From Bilabrum cf. latius (taxonomy: Eukaryota > Bigyra: Bicosoecida > Bigyra > Bicosoecida), in contig OZ237742.1 of the NCBI GenBank assembly GCA_965178125.1, positions 558,001 through 622,000 of the forward strand: a stretch of 64,000 nt of DNA. The letters are read 5' to 3'. The notes under the pieces are model-generated. The model saw only the letters and a list, made by a program, of their open reading frames with translations, ran no database searches and was not told the DNA's origin. The position numbers were made by a program, and so were the translations under genes. Of this stretch, positions 25,106 to 36,200 are shown piece by piece. Numbering within the stretch: the stretch's first letter is position 1; every line of letters begins with the position of its first letter.

Positions 25106-26630
25106 GCTATGCTCTCCCTATTGATTCTGGGCAGTGCAACGGACACAGGGGGTACACGAGGAAGAATGGCTGAGCTGCAGAGGCCGAGCTTTTGGCACGA
25201 CAGGTTGGGGCTCGAGTTCACTCGCTAGCATGACTGCATTGCAGCATGCCTTTGGCTGGAGTGGGCCGCGGCTCCTAGACCTAGATTGTAGATTCCGACG
25301 GATACGGAGTCCGGGCTGCAGAGTCTTCTGCGCTGATTTCAAAATACATGTTTGCGTTAGTCAACACCTGCAATCGTTCACTAATGTGATCAGCGATCCT
25401 ACAGACTTGTGATTGCCACGCCAGGGAAACCAACAGCGGCGATCGTTCTCGGCTCGGTCAGCGGGTTGGACTAGGCCTACACCTACGATGTAAGATCGGA
25501 TCAACTCGAGCAAGGGATCCACAGCTCAAAGTGTGTGCTCGTCAAGATAACCACCATAGAACGCCTCTTTCTGATGCCTCGGCCACATGAGCAAATCTGT
25601 CGAGCTGTCTGTTCCTGCTGCGAACTCGGCTGGAGGTCTCCAGTCAGCTCATCCCGAAGGGCCACTCGCACGTACACCGAACTGGGAAACTGCACGCGTG
25701 CCAAGTCGTGATTCCCGCTATTGCTCGAGGGCGCCGCCTCCATTGGCGCAAAGTAGACAATCTGCTGCAACTCATGCCACCGCCTGAGCAAATGCCCTAA
25801 TTGATCGCCCACCTAACGAGTGCCATACAGCTTCGGAAACAGTCTCAAAGCTCCGTACCACATATGGCAAGGGTATTATTGGCATCTGCTAGAATGAATC
25901 TCCCTCTCTGATCCAGTTGACCTCGTGTGCACCCCACGCATCGAGCATTGCACGGACCATCGCAACACAGGAGCGGCTCAATGTGGTATGCCTCGAGTAC
26001 ACACCCGCCACGAAGTCTTTGAACGGACATTACACCCTGGACAGGTCCTTGAGATTCCGGGCAAGTACTCCATTGCGCATCCAGGCTTGCAGCACCTTCG
26101 AGCGGGCCTTGCTAGCCGCGTCAAGTATCCAACTGTGCTCCACCACACAGCCCGTCCTGTCCAAGCATGATCATGCAAGCAATAGGCCAAGGCAAGGACT
26201 ACGTCCTCCGCAGATACCACTGCAGCACCATTACTTCCAGCGTCGGCAGTACCAGGTTGATCTCATCTACGTATCGCCGGAGATGTACTCCTGCCAACCT
26301 GTCGAAGCAGCATCAGGTGCGACTCCAGCTCATCGTAGTAGTTTAACATGCTGCGTGGGCGGATTCTGTCGTCGTGCAGCTTCTTGTGAGAGGATCCATG
26401 CCTGTAGGCAACGTGTATTAGCATTTTTTGACACCCGGTGGTGCACCGATCCACATTTACAAGTAGCTGCAACTTGTACAGTGTTCTACATCGGGAGGCT
26501 GGTGTTACGACAAACCATGTCCAATCAGCATGCCGTTAACTCGCGTCAAATCCAGCATCCGATCAATGCATCCTCCAGTTCATAGTCGAGGTCGTGGGTA
26601 AGCATTAGGCAGTACTGCCGACCAACGAGA
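25106..26630. other. Unassigned region with possible upstream coding or pseudogene remnants
   Basis: No gene can be supported with confidence. The plus frame of the downstream LRR gene stays free of TAA/TGA back to 25788, so that gene may start earlier than given (other ATGs at 26283 and 26517), although the translation here looks atypical (Ser/Arg/His/Cys rich). On the minus strand, protein-like helical fragments appear between about 26500 and 25600, two of them sharing an L-Q-A-W core (near 26410 and 26090), but TAA, TGA and frame changes separate them. This may be a decayed gene or an intron-containing gene I could not resolve. Confidence 0.35.
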
Positions 26631-28715
26631 ATGAGAACCAACTTCAACTTGAAATTCGTGTTCGAGGCTGCACGCATAAATTTTGCCTTCAAAGGGTTTG
26701 TAATGGACAGGTATTAGCTATTACAAAGGGATACTACCAGGTTGGGGGCCCTAGACGGCCGTGTGCGGCGGTACTTAAACAATCACGAACTGACCTGGTG
26801 CGATTTTTGTTTGGCTCTTCAAGCAGTTTGTGAGTCAGGCGCAACAGAAGTACACATAAGTGTTAATTTCAAGTATGATCGATCGCAAGCGGAGTAGAAC
26901 TTTGCGAAAGCTTTGGCCGAGTGCCAACCTCCGTTGCCTCTGTGCACGTTGTCATGCTTCGACCCAGTACCAGGTGCTCCAGAAAAAATCGTAGAGTACG
27001 GAAAGGGAGGAACATTCCCGCAGTTGAAGCACTTGGCGCTGATGTGGGTTGGCCTGTCAGATAAGGGGGCACGGGATATCGTAGATTGGCTCCAGCAGCC
27101 GGCGCAAAGTTTGCAGTCAATCGATCTTGGAGGTAATGATGGGGTAGGCCATCTAGAGGGTGCGGAATGCTTCATCCCGAAGCTATGTAGCGTACTAGCA
27201 GACTCCCGCTGTCACCTGACCGATCTCAACTTGCAGAACTGCTCCGTGTCTCTCAAGAACGGCGTAAGCTTGGTTCGCTCTCTTCGTCAGAATGATACTC
27301 TGTAGCTGCTTGACTTGTCAGGAAGCTGCTTGGCGGACGCGCTTGCCGATGGCAAAGAAGTCCAGTCAGCTCTAGAGGCTCTACGGTACGGCCTGCACCG
27401 CAACTGCTCGCTGCGTGAGCTGTGGATCGGGTCGGAATGCTTCAACCCAGACTACGACTACACGTACCCTGGCGTCCATCAGGCCGTGCAAATCATCGCA
27501 CAGCAGTGTCTTTCAGTGCGTTATGTATCCATTGCATAGGGCATCGAGCCTGGCCTCGAGGATGGCCTGATTCAGCGCGCCCTGTCCGAGTCCACCGCAG
27601 CGCCTCGCACCCACCCGTTCTTGTGGTCCGGTGCCGTTACCGAATTCGACCAGGGAGGTACACATGGCGTTGCAATATCTGATCCAATCACCGCAATGTG
27701 GCAGGAAGGCATTTTCCTGCCGCCGCCAGGGACAGAGCCGGGCCATGTGCAGCACATCAACCTGGTGTACAGAGCTGGGCATCGGGGCTCTCCCGATCAC
27801 TTGCTCGGAGAAGAAGTCACCATGTGGGATCGTCGTGCCGGCGCTGATGCATGCGCGAGCGGCATGGGGGCCCTCAAGCTCTGCCTGTGGAGGCTCAGGG
27901 TGGCCACTAGAGACTTAATTGCACCCTTCATTGAAGGCGAGGCTGGCGGTGACGGTAATGAGGGTGATGGTGATGAGGTTTCCTGTGCGGCGCAAGCTGC
28001 GAAGGTACGCAGTGCCTTGCTGGAGTGCACCGAGTTCATCGAGGCCTGCGCCGCGTTGGGGGACGCGCTGACAACTGACCATATCCTGATGCTATCGGTC
28101 CTGACCGACGTGATCATAGAGTGCCAGGAGCCGAGCCGTGTGCCCTTTAAGCTGGGAGACATCGGCGATGCCACGCGATGCCAAGGCAGTTTCTTCCAGC
28201 TCCGGCACGCGGATGCATGGGAGCTCGACCCAGAAAGATCAGTGGTCCCGCATGTAGGTGCTCGCCTTTCTCAGGCTTTGACAGGCGTGCTGCTGCTGGC
28301 CGAGCGGAATGGACTGGAATGTGCCGCCAAGCTGCGGAAGCGGTGGGTCAAGCTCATGTGCCTAAGGGGCCTCGGAAGAAGGGATGCAATGGTGCGGTGG
28401 AGGCGGGCGGTGCGCGCCCATGCGGATGCACCTCTCGTGCATCGAGCGGCAAGAGAGGGCAGGCCCATGGAGCTAGCGAAGAGGCTGCTGTTCGGCAGGC
28501 TGGCCGGTGGCTTGCACTGTCGACTTGAGGTGGCAGGTACTGATGGGGAATCTGTGTTGGCAACACCGTTGGAGGCAGCCATGGCAGGAGGACACGCAGA
28601 GTGCGTCAGAATACTGCAGGAGGCTGATTTTGCCGCTCAACCGCAGTTGCCGGGATCCCCGATTGCAGCTGCAGCCGCTGGCGATCAGGCGGCGGTTCCC
28701 GTTGTTCCGGGTTGA
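26631..28715 (+). CDS. Leucine-rich-repeat (RNI-like) protein with ankyrin-like C-terminus
   Basis: 694 residues from the ATG at 26631 to TGA at 28713, probably cytosolic. Ribonuclease-inhibitor-like repeats occupy about residues 60-310, seen as LKHLALMWVGLSDKGA, LQSIDLGGN, LTDLNLQNCSV and LQLLDLSGSCLAD, the last reading a TAG (27303) as Gln in the repeat consensus. Other in-frame TAGs lie near 26718, 26898 and 27537. The middle (about 390-560) is helical with an acidic GDGNEGDGDE insert. The end has one or two ankyr-in-like units (TPLEAAMAGGHAECVRIL). Such proteins are usually interaction scaffolds; no enzymatic motif is visible. The start is uncertain because the frame remains open upstream. 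The exonuclease gene begins 158 nt downstream. Confidence 0.75.
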
Positions 28716-28873
28716 TGATTCGTACCCCGCACACTGTTTCAAATGGTCACAAGGCTAGTGCTGTATAATCTGACGAGATGAATTTGCGAAAATCTATAGC
28801 GGGGGCAGCAGTAGGTTGCTAGGCTCGATGCAAGCTACGACTGTGTCGCAGGAGGCAGCTTCGTTGTCTTCAA

Positions 28874-29905
28874 ATGGATTCGGTCGCAGGAAGGGTTCGC
28901 GTCGCGTACACATCAAATCCGAATGCTGCTGACCAATGGATATCTAAATATGCGTATGAGGCTCTTCACGGTAGTTGGTAGCGATTCGGCCTTGATGCTG
29001 AGTACAGAGTAGCCGCCGGCGGACATGCCATATCGAGAATGCAGTGTGAATATACTAGCCCGGATGGGGGAAGCGATGCCCAGCCCGATCCGCGCAGATC
29101 GTCACATGAAACTATCAAACATAATGCGCTGAGACGCGTACCAGTTCATACGGTGCAGCTGGCAGTGCAGAGGCCCGACGGAGCCAAGGCACCTTACGAG
29201 GTTCTTGTGTATCACATGGCAAGCAATTTGAGCGGCACCAAGAATGGAAAAGTCATTGTCTCCCAAAACCTTGCTCGTTTGCTGGCCTCAAACTATGCTG
29301 GTGAGGCTGTCTGGTTGCATTTGGATCAAGGCTACCCGGACCTTGTCGCTGATGCAACCTCGGCGCTCCCACTCTAGTCACTAGTAGTATGGTACTTCGC
29401 TTTTTTCGCAGAATTCGTCGGCGTGGCCATAGGTGACGATATCAAGCGACTCGGCGCCGTGGGTTTACCGGTGGGTGGCGCCAAGGCGGTAGATACTGCT
29501 GTACTCGGCAACCGTGTGCTCGGGATCCAAACTGGATTGGGGCGGCTCGGCCGGGTCATGCTCGGCGTGCCTCCATGGAAATCGAAAAAGCTCACCATGT
29601 CAGACTGGAAGAAGTATCCGCTGTCATCTGCGGCCTTGCAGTACGCAGCCAAGGATGCCCTCTACTCCCTCCAGGTGCACGAGGCTCTCCTCCTGGCTGC
29701 GGGCGAGGACCCCGGCGATTTCTCCAAGTACAGCGGCAAACGTGGCGGGGGGACGAAAAAAGTGCACGAGAAAGCCAGCAGCGAAGCAGATATGCAAAGG
29801 ACGGGGGCCCGTATCCACGAGTGGCAGCATTCGTGGAGACAGGCGCTGGCTTACACTGCGCGGTAGGACCCGTTTGTTGAACTGGCTGGCAACGGGCGAA
29901 GATAA
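28874..29905 (+). CDS. 3'-5' exonuclease domain protein (DEDDy, RNase D/WRN/EXD-like)
   Basis: 306 residues from join(28874..29300, 29412..29905). The 111-nt intron (GTGAGG...CGCAG, phase 1) splices a leucine-rich 'LARLLASNYA' helix directly to 'FVGVAIGDDIKRLG', giving the normal spacing of the family. Exo I is visible as LDAEY (Asp-x-Glu, about residue 40), Exo II as GDDIKRL, and Exo III as YAAKDALYSLQVHEAL with the Tyr and Asp of the DEDDy class. Likely a nucleolytic processing or repair enzyme removing 3'-terminal nucleotides with two metal ions; substrate unknown. TAG codons occur at about 28979 and 29864. The stop is TAA at 29903, evidence that TAA remains a stop in this organism. It converges with the nucleotidase gene 137 nt away. 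Confidence 0.9.
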
Positions 29906-30042
29906 TATCCGAAGAACTTCGTCGAGATTCACAGCAACAGATCTCACCACATTTCCGATCGGTTTTCTCGGCGGCAGTAGACAGTGCCACCGCCCGATCG
30001 GGTCAAGTCCAGGCCACTCGATCGCATATCACATGCGCGAGA

Positions 30043-32321
30043 TCACTAGGACACAACTTCCAGCACCTTGGGCAGCACGTTCTCCGTCGTCTCCTTCAGC
30101 AAGTGCGTCATCATGCCAGACGTCTCGACGATCCTACCCTCCACCGCAGGCGAGATCTAGATCCCAAAGTGCGGGTGCTGCATGTCGATGTGCTTGAACT
30201 CGGCTGCGAGAGGGACGGACTCGTCGGTGCCGGAGCTCCCAGCTCCCGACGCCGCAGGGCCGCCCTCTTCTCCCCCCACCTCGATGTCCACCCCACCCTC
30301 CTCGTCACCGCCGACGTTACCGTCCTCTCGCTTGGCCTCCTCAGCGAGTGGCTCTGGTCCAACCTCCGCACCGCCCTCGGCTCCACTGTCGGCCGCCCCA
30401 CCATCGGCGGCGTGTCCCCGAGACAGCGCCTTCTTCACCTTGGCGCTCATCTTGTGGGCGATCGCGCGCAGCTCCTCCTCCTGCTCCTCCTTGTGCTCCT
30501 TGACCGCGATGAACGCGTTGGCGACGTCGACCTCGCGGAAGTGGTTGCGGAGCAAGACGGGCAGGATGGGTGCGTTCTCGAGGTCATTCACGACATCCAC
30601 CTCGTCTTGCTTGTGATCCAGGGCAGCGAATCCGTCGCCACCCCCGAACATGTAGTCGGTGGTGGTCACCGTGTACCTCCTGCTCGCGTCGAGTGGCTCT
30701 CCGCCCACGACGATCGATGCCCTGTCCACCCGCGACCCGGGCTCCTTGGATGCATCATAGGAAAACGAGAGGCCGGATACCACGGGAAAGCTCCCGGCTG
30801 TTCTTGGCACCGATGACACCGCGTGATCGAGGGCCTCCGCGATAGCAGCCCCGGAAATGGCAATGGTCGGCAGGCCCGTCTGCATCGGGCAAAGCCTCAT
30901 CAGGTCGCCCAGAGTCACGTCGCCCGGCCCCTGCACCTCGTCCGCCCGCAAGCTGCCTCCATTGATCAGAACCACGTCAGCTTTCGTGGCCTTGCGGATC
31001 ACGTCGGCCACGAAGTTCCCCACTGCCGTCTCTCGCCCTCGGATGTGAGGGGTCCTCGAGTCCAGGGCAGCATCCACCGTGGCGATCCTCGCCGCCAGCT
31101 GCCTGCGCAGGTCTGCCGTGTGGAAATCTACGATTTTCTTGACGTCCTCTGCCTCTGGGTCGGCCGAAAAGACCTCGTGCCGCAGGTGGTCGAACCGAAG
31201 ACTGCCAGGCGGGAACCGGCGGCCGCCTGATGACGCCGATGCCGAGGAGGAGGAGCCTGCTGCTGCTGGCCCCGCGTCTGCCCGTGCCTGGGCCTCGGGA
31301 AACTTGATCCAAATCTCGGTAAAGTCCCTGTAGTCTGTCCCCGAGTTGAGCACGAGGCAGTTATTGATCACCTTGGCGCTGTAGTGGTGGTCGTGACCAC
31401 CGGCGATGATGTCGATGTCGTCCACGGCCTCTGCCAAGATAAAATCGTTGGCCTCGCGGCTGTGCGTCACTGCGATGATGACATCGCACCTGTCCTCCTC
31501 GAGCAGCTGCTTGGCCAGCCGACGAGCCTCCTCCACGAAATCGACGTACTGGATCGTCTCGGGGTCCACCGCGCCCAGCGTGGCGAGCCAGTCTTCCTCA
31601 ACGACGCCTAAATACCCGTACCTCACCCCACGCACTTCCTTGACCAGAGTCCGCTTGCATCCGCAGATGGGCTCACCGGTCTTCTTGTCTAGCAGGTTCG
31701 CGCACAGCACGGGAATGGAAGGCATGTACTTTTGGAAGATCTCCTTGCAGGCTGCATCCCCGCCATCGAGATCATGATTTCCCAAGCAAGCAACATCTGC
31801 ACCAATGGCTTCCAGAATTTCAGCCTGATGCCTCCCCTGGTTTCCCACGGACAGCATGCTGGGGTAGAGGGCGTCACCTGAGAAGACGACCATCGCATCC
31901 TCTCCTCTTGCCTTGATCTTGCGCAGCTTGGCAGCAAATCGACTGGCGCCTCCACATGGGTCTTTTCGCCTTGCTGCGAGACAGGAGCGATCCACATGGT
32001 TACAGAACCAGCTGAAGCGTGAGACCTTGACCCGTTATCATAATAATATTAAATTAATCGATGCAAGCAGCCAGGGCGGCTACGTCGAGCCGGGCGCGAT
32101 TCTTTGCAGCTGGGCGGTCGCAATCCTCACGTTCGCAATTATCTGCGGCAATCGGATCGAAAATGGACGCATCTTCAAATGTTGGCATCAACTCTTCCAA
32201 TTAGCTCATAAGGATGGGGGATTTACGTCGTACTCTCACACACGTCGTTAAAATGAAGCACGAGCTGCTTGTCAACGATCTGCAGGGAGCTTGAGCTAAC
32301 GAGGCCATGCTCGCTGGCCAT
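30043..32321 (-). CDS. 5'-nucleotidase/UshA-like metallophosphoesterase with microexon
   Basis: 674 residues from complement(join(30043..31973, 32131..32142, 32240..32321)). The N-terminal metallophosphatase shows LHFNDVYN, VFSGDA, CLGNHDLDGG, VTHSREAND and IAGGHDHHY. The C-terminal 5_nucleotid_C domain shows ETAVGNFVADVI, INGGSLRADE and DYMFGGGDGFAAL. Family members hydrolyse nucleotides or sugar phosphates; the 'HFNDVYN' variant with Tyr in place of the second metal His occurs in a eukaryotic subgroup, so the exact substrate is open. No signal peptide is seen. Exon 2 is only 12 nt; its two flanking introns (97 and 157 nt, GTGAGA and GTGAGG donors, CGCAG acceptors) are needed to restore VYNCEPRRKDP before GGASRF. 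An acidic, glycine-rich tail leads to TAG TGA in tandem, the TAG being read through as the last residue. Confidence 0.92.
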
Positions 32322-33226
32322 GCTGAGAGCCACTTTTGGCTTGCAAAGATTGTTGTGTGCCGCAAAAGACGAGTAGAGACTTGTTATTCCTGTGAATGCA
32401 GCGCATCGGATCTAGCAGACCCGGAGCGGGAGGGTGGCAAGCAGAAGCACACGTCGGTCTACGTGTGAGACCTTGTATCTTTGCACAATGTCTGGCCTAG
32501 AGTGGCGGGCGGATTGGATTTTGCTACAATTTTTATGACGTGGACCGTTTCGGTGGCGCCACATCGCTTATGTTGGGGAGCAGCAGTGCCGCGTTTGGTG
32601 CTGCCCCACGCAAGCGTACTCAAGACTCTGAGTCAAGAGCATGCCGCAGAGCTGTGTCTGCTCAAGGAATCACCCTCGCAGACCGTCCTCATGCCCCGCT
32701 GCTGCGCCTGAATGATCGGATCCTGCCTTGCTGGCTCGCGATGATCGTAGTCACCTTGGGGCACAAACTCGGTCACAGGATTTCAGGAGATAGCAACGCG
32801 CAGGGCAACAAGAAGCTTCATACAGAGAGAGCGTCGCTGTACGCACGGCCAAGACAACACAGGTTCGCGCCGTGCGTGGGTCTGCGGGAGGTGCTGTGGG
32901 CTGTGCGCAGGGCGGGGAGGGAGGCGAGGCTGGCTCGGGATAGAGTGAGAGCACTCGAGCGGGAAGAAGAAGAAGAGGCGAAGGAGGTAGGCAAGGAGGG
33001 GCCCGGTCGTCACGGGGTCGGCGCAGAGGCGGGGAGCGTTGCGACCGTTTGTCACCAACAAATTATGAAGATGAATGCATTGATATGCTGCCGACCTAAA
33101 CGACGGTCAGAGTTTGCCATTATCAGCATCCCTGTCCTGGAATTCTGTCCAGTCGCTGGCTTATTTTGACGACGAAACGATATTTACCTGCTGGGGCTGC
33201 TTTGAGACTGATTATATCGTATCGCC
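32322..33226. other. Divergent intergenic region with unresolved small ORFs
   Basis: This lies between the nucleotidase (minus) and the pseudocyclase-kinase (plus). Two overlapping candidates exist. One is a plus ORF at 32564-33169 ending in TGA, starting MLGSSSAAFGAAPRKR. The other is a possible terminal exon at 32804-33099, after a CGCAG acceptor, that reads as an Arg/Gly-rich tail (RAGRRRRGEGG, RSSRGRRRGGER) ending in TAA. The RGG-like exon is compatible with the local splice signals but I could not find its upstream exons. Neither can be named. Confidence 0.3.
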
Positions 33227-36200
33227 ATGCAAAAAGCGGCAGATAGCGTCTCAGTACTTCGGAAGCTGCTCCGGACCTACTTTGAGGACGAGACCGCAAA
33301 AGACTCTGCAGTGCAGATTGACAAAAGAGGTAAATTATCGGGTGCTCCTCGGCAAGAAGAGTCAGAGGACCCCTACGCGTTGCAGGCATGGATACAACGC
33401 GTTTACGCTCAGCTTGTAGGTGAGAGACCCCCTTCTGAAGGTACACCACGTCCATTCATTCCCCAGATTGGCTCACAATTGCAATGCAAAATGTGTTAAA
33501 TTTATGTTTTGATCGCACTGTGTTCTCCAGTTGGCGTCCTTACCGAGCACTACAATTCCGACGATTGGGTACCGCCGCATCACTCGAGCTTCGCGGTATT
33601 TCCTACGATTCTAACACGTGCAGGCTCTAGCGCAAGAGCAAAACGAGATCTCCAGGCTTCGCATGTCTGCTGCCGGGGCTAGCCGGTAACTTTGGGCGGA
33701 AATATCGACCAAGCACTGGGCGCCGGCTGGATGCAGTTTTGCATACCCATCCTGGCTGCCTTGATTGTGCTCCACCCGTTCTTTATGTCGCACAGACACC
33801 TCATGGTGGCCCCTACTATTGAGCATTACGGCGATTGGGCAAGGTGGGGCAAGCATTCGGTCGTTGTCGATGGACAGCGCGGCGACGCATCCTCCACGGG
33901 TCCGACGGCGATCACCGTCACGGTCACGAAGGATTCCTCGCTTGACCCATCAAGAATTGTGTACCCTATCTTGGCGGTTCTATGGCTGATCGTCTGCTGG
34001 TCCGTGCAGCGCGTGCACGCGGTCTCGGGTGTGACGAGGGCGCTCGTCAGATCACTCGGCACGGTCGTGCACGAGGAACAATCCGCCGACTCGAGGGGCC
34101 TGTCTGCCACCCTCGGGCGAGGCCCCGCCGGTGGCCCGGGCGGGAGTAGCCCCGGTAAGGACTCTGGCGCCGACTCGGGCTCCAAGGGCGGCAAGTCCGC
34201 CAATGGTGACGGGGAGGACCTGCGGGTGGTGAGGCTGCTCGAGTCGTACGTGGCCACGAGAGACGACAAGGTCTCGCCAAACGTCCCGGCAGAGGTGCCT
34301 GTCGTGCTGCCTGTCTTCGGGGGGGTCAACATCGTCTTGGGGGGCGGTGCTGACGGCGGGGTTGCTGCAGGGCAGCAGATCCTAGCCTCTGACCCAGGTG
34401 CTGGCTCTATGCGCTAGCGCCGTATCATGCAGAGGTAGAGCAGCAAGCGGCAGCGCGGCTTCCTTGCATCGACCGCGCCGGTCGGAACGAGCAGCGGTTC
34501 CGGCAGCGGCAGCGGTTCCGGCAGCGGCTCTGACTTGGTGGGCTCGACGGACGAGGAAAGCGGACCGGACGATAGCTTTATCTTGTCAAATGACGGTTCT
34601 TCTGCTGCTGGCGATAAGATGAAGAAGAAACACCACCACCACCGCGCGCTGGAAGAGCCTGTGGACGACGAAAAGGAGAACATGCTGGTGGCCAGCAGGT
34701 TCAATTCCGCTAGTGACGCGATTTTTGCCGCATACGCCGCCACTGACTGCTGCGCTGGCGTGTGCGGGCAGTGCTGCGACGTCGACGAGTACATTTTTGC
34801 CCCGATACACTGCTGTGGCAAGACGTACCAGGCTGCCTCCTGGAGCGTTCTGGGCGTGTACGCCCTTGGCTTCATTTCGAGCATAGCCATGGACCTTACG
34901 GAGGGCTTCCCAGGCGCGGGCATGTGGGCGCTGGCCTACCTCGCCCCCGTGGTCGTGCTTATCCTTTGCACGGCTGATTTTGTGACTGTGATCGCAAGCT
35001 ACATGATCTCGAGCATCGTGTATATCATGTGGGTGCTAGTGTTTAGCTCAATCCGTGGAATCGAGGACTTTGAGACGCCTGACGGTGGCAATGTGGTCGG
35101 CGTCGCGATTGGGCTCTTCATCGCCACCACCCCATTCTACTCTATCGGAACCTTCTTCATGGCCGCACGACGCTACACGGAGATCGTGGTGCGCCGCAGG
35201 GTGGAGCTGTGCATGCAGGCGGTGGGCCGGACGGAGGCAGACCACGAGCTGGCCACGGAAGCTGCAATGATTCAGATGCCCCCGTTCGCTCTCCGACTGC
35301 TTCACAGCGAGATTGCGGCTGTCGAGCTGGAAGATACGACCGCCGTTCTAGTCCTTAGGCTGCACTTGCGCTGCGAGCGGCTCAGCGACGGCTCAAAGGT
35401 GCGCGAGTACCAGCTTGACGCGTCGGGGGGTATGCGCTCACAGGCATCCTTCCGAAGCAAACGGTCCGGCCGGTCCCTTACCGCGAGCTCCAGAGAACAG
35501 CGGCAGACGGAGTCGTCCCAAGAGTCTGGGATCAAGCCGCCCAAGATGGGCACACGGCAACGGAGCGAGCAAGATACGGCAGGCTACAACGACGTGCTGC
35601 CCTCCGACTACGACTCGGACGCCAGCACCGACACTGGAGCTGGCGGTGTATCCAGCATCCACGGCTCCGTGTCTAAGGAGCAGCGGCAGCAACGAGCTGC
35701 CGACTATGACACGCTAATGGCCAAGGCAAACCTTGCTGCTGTGCTCGCCGTGGAACGTGTGCTCAAGTCCGACAAGTTCGCGAGCCAGGTCACTTGCGTG
35801 AACATCGTGGGGAATGACATCGTGATCGCAGTGCACGGCAACAGCTCTAGCGTGTTTGGCCTCGGAGAAGTCGCGGGAAACGATGCAGAGGGTGATGGAG
35901 CGGTGGGTGTTCAGCCCGAACAGGGCTCTTCAAGCGGGCGGGCCTAGTCAACCGCGGATACATCGTCACCGGGAGGATTTGGCGGGCCGGCCATGTCCGC
36001 TGCATCGCGTTCAACCAGTGGCGACGAGTCTTAGACGGAGGGCAAGCCCATCACACCGGAAGCTGCTGCCTGCTTCAACATCGTTACGGCTATTGAGCTG
36101 GCACTGCGAGCGTCGTGGTACGTGCAAGACCAGGACAGGTCTGGGAGCCTCTCGTCGAACGTGCGCGTCAAGCTTGGAGCCGGGATCGCAATTGGCTCCA

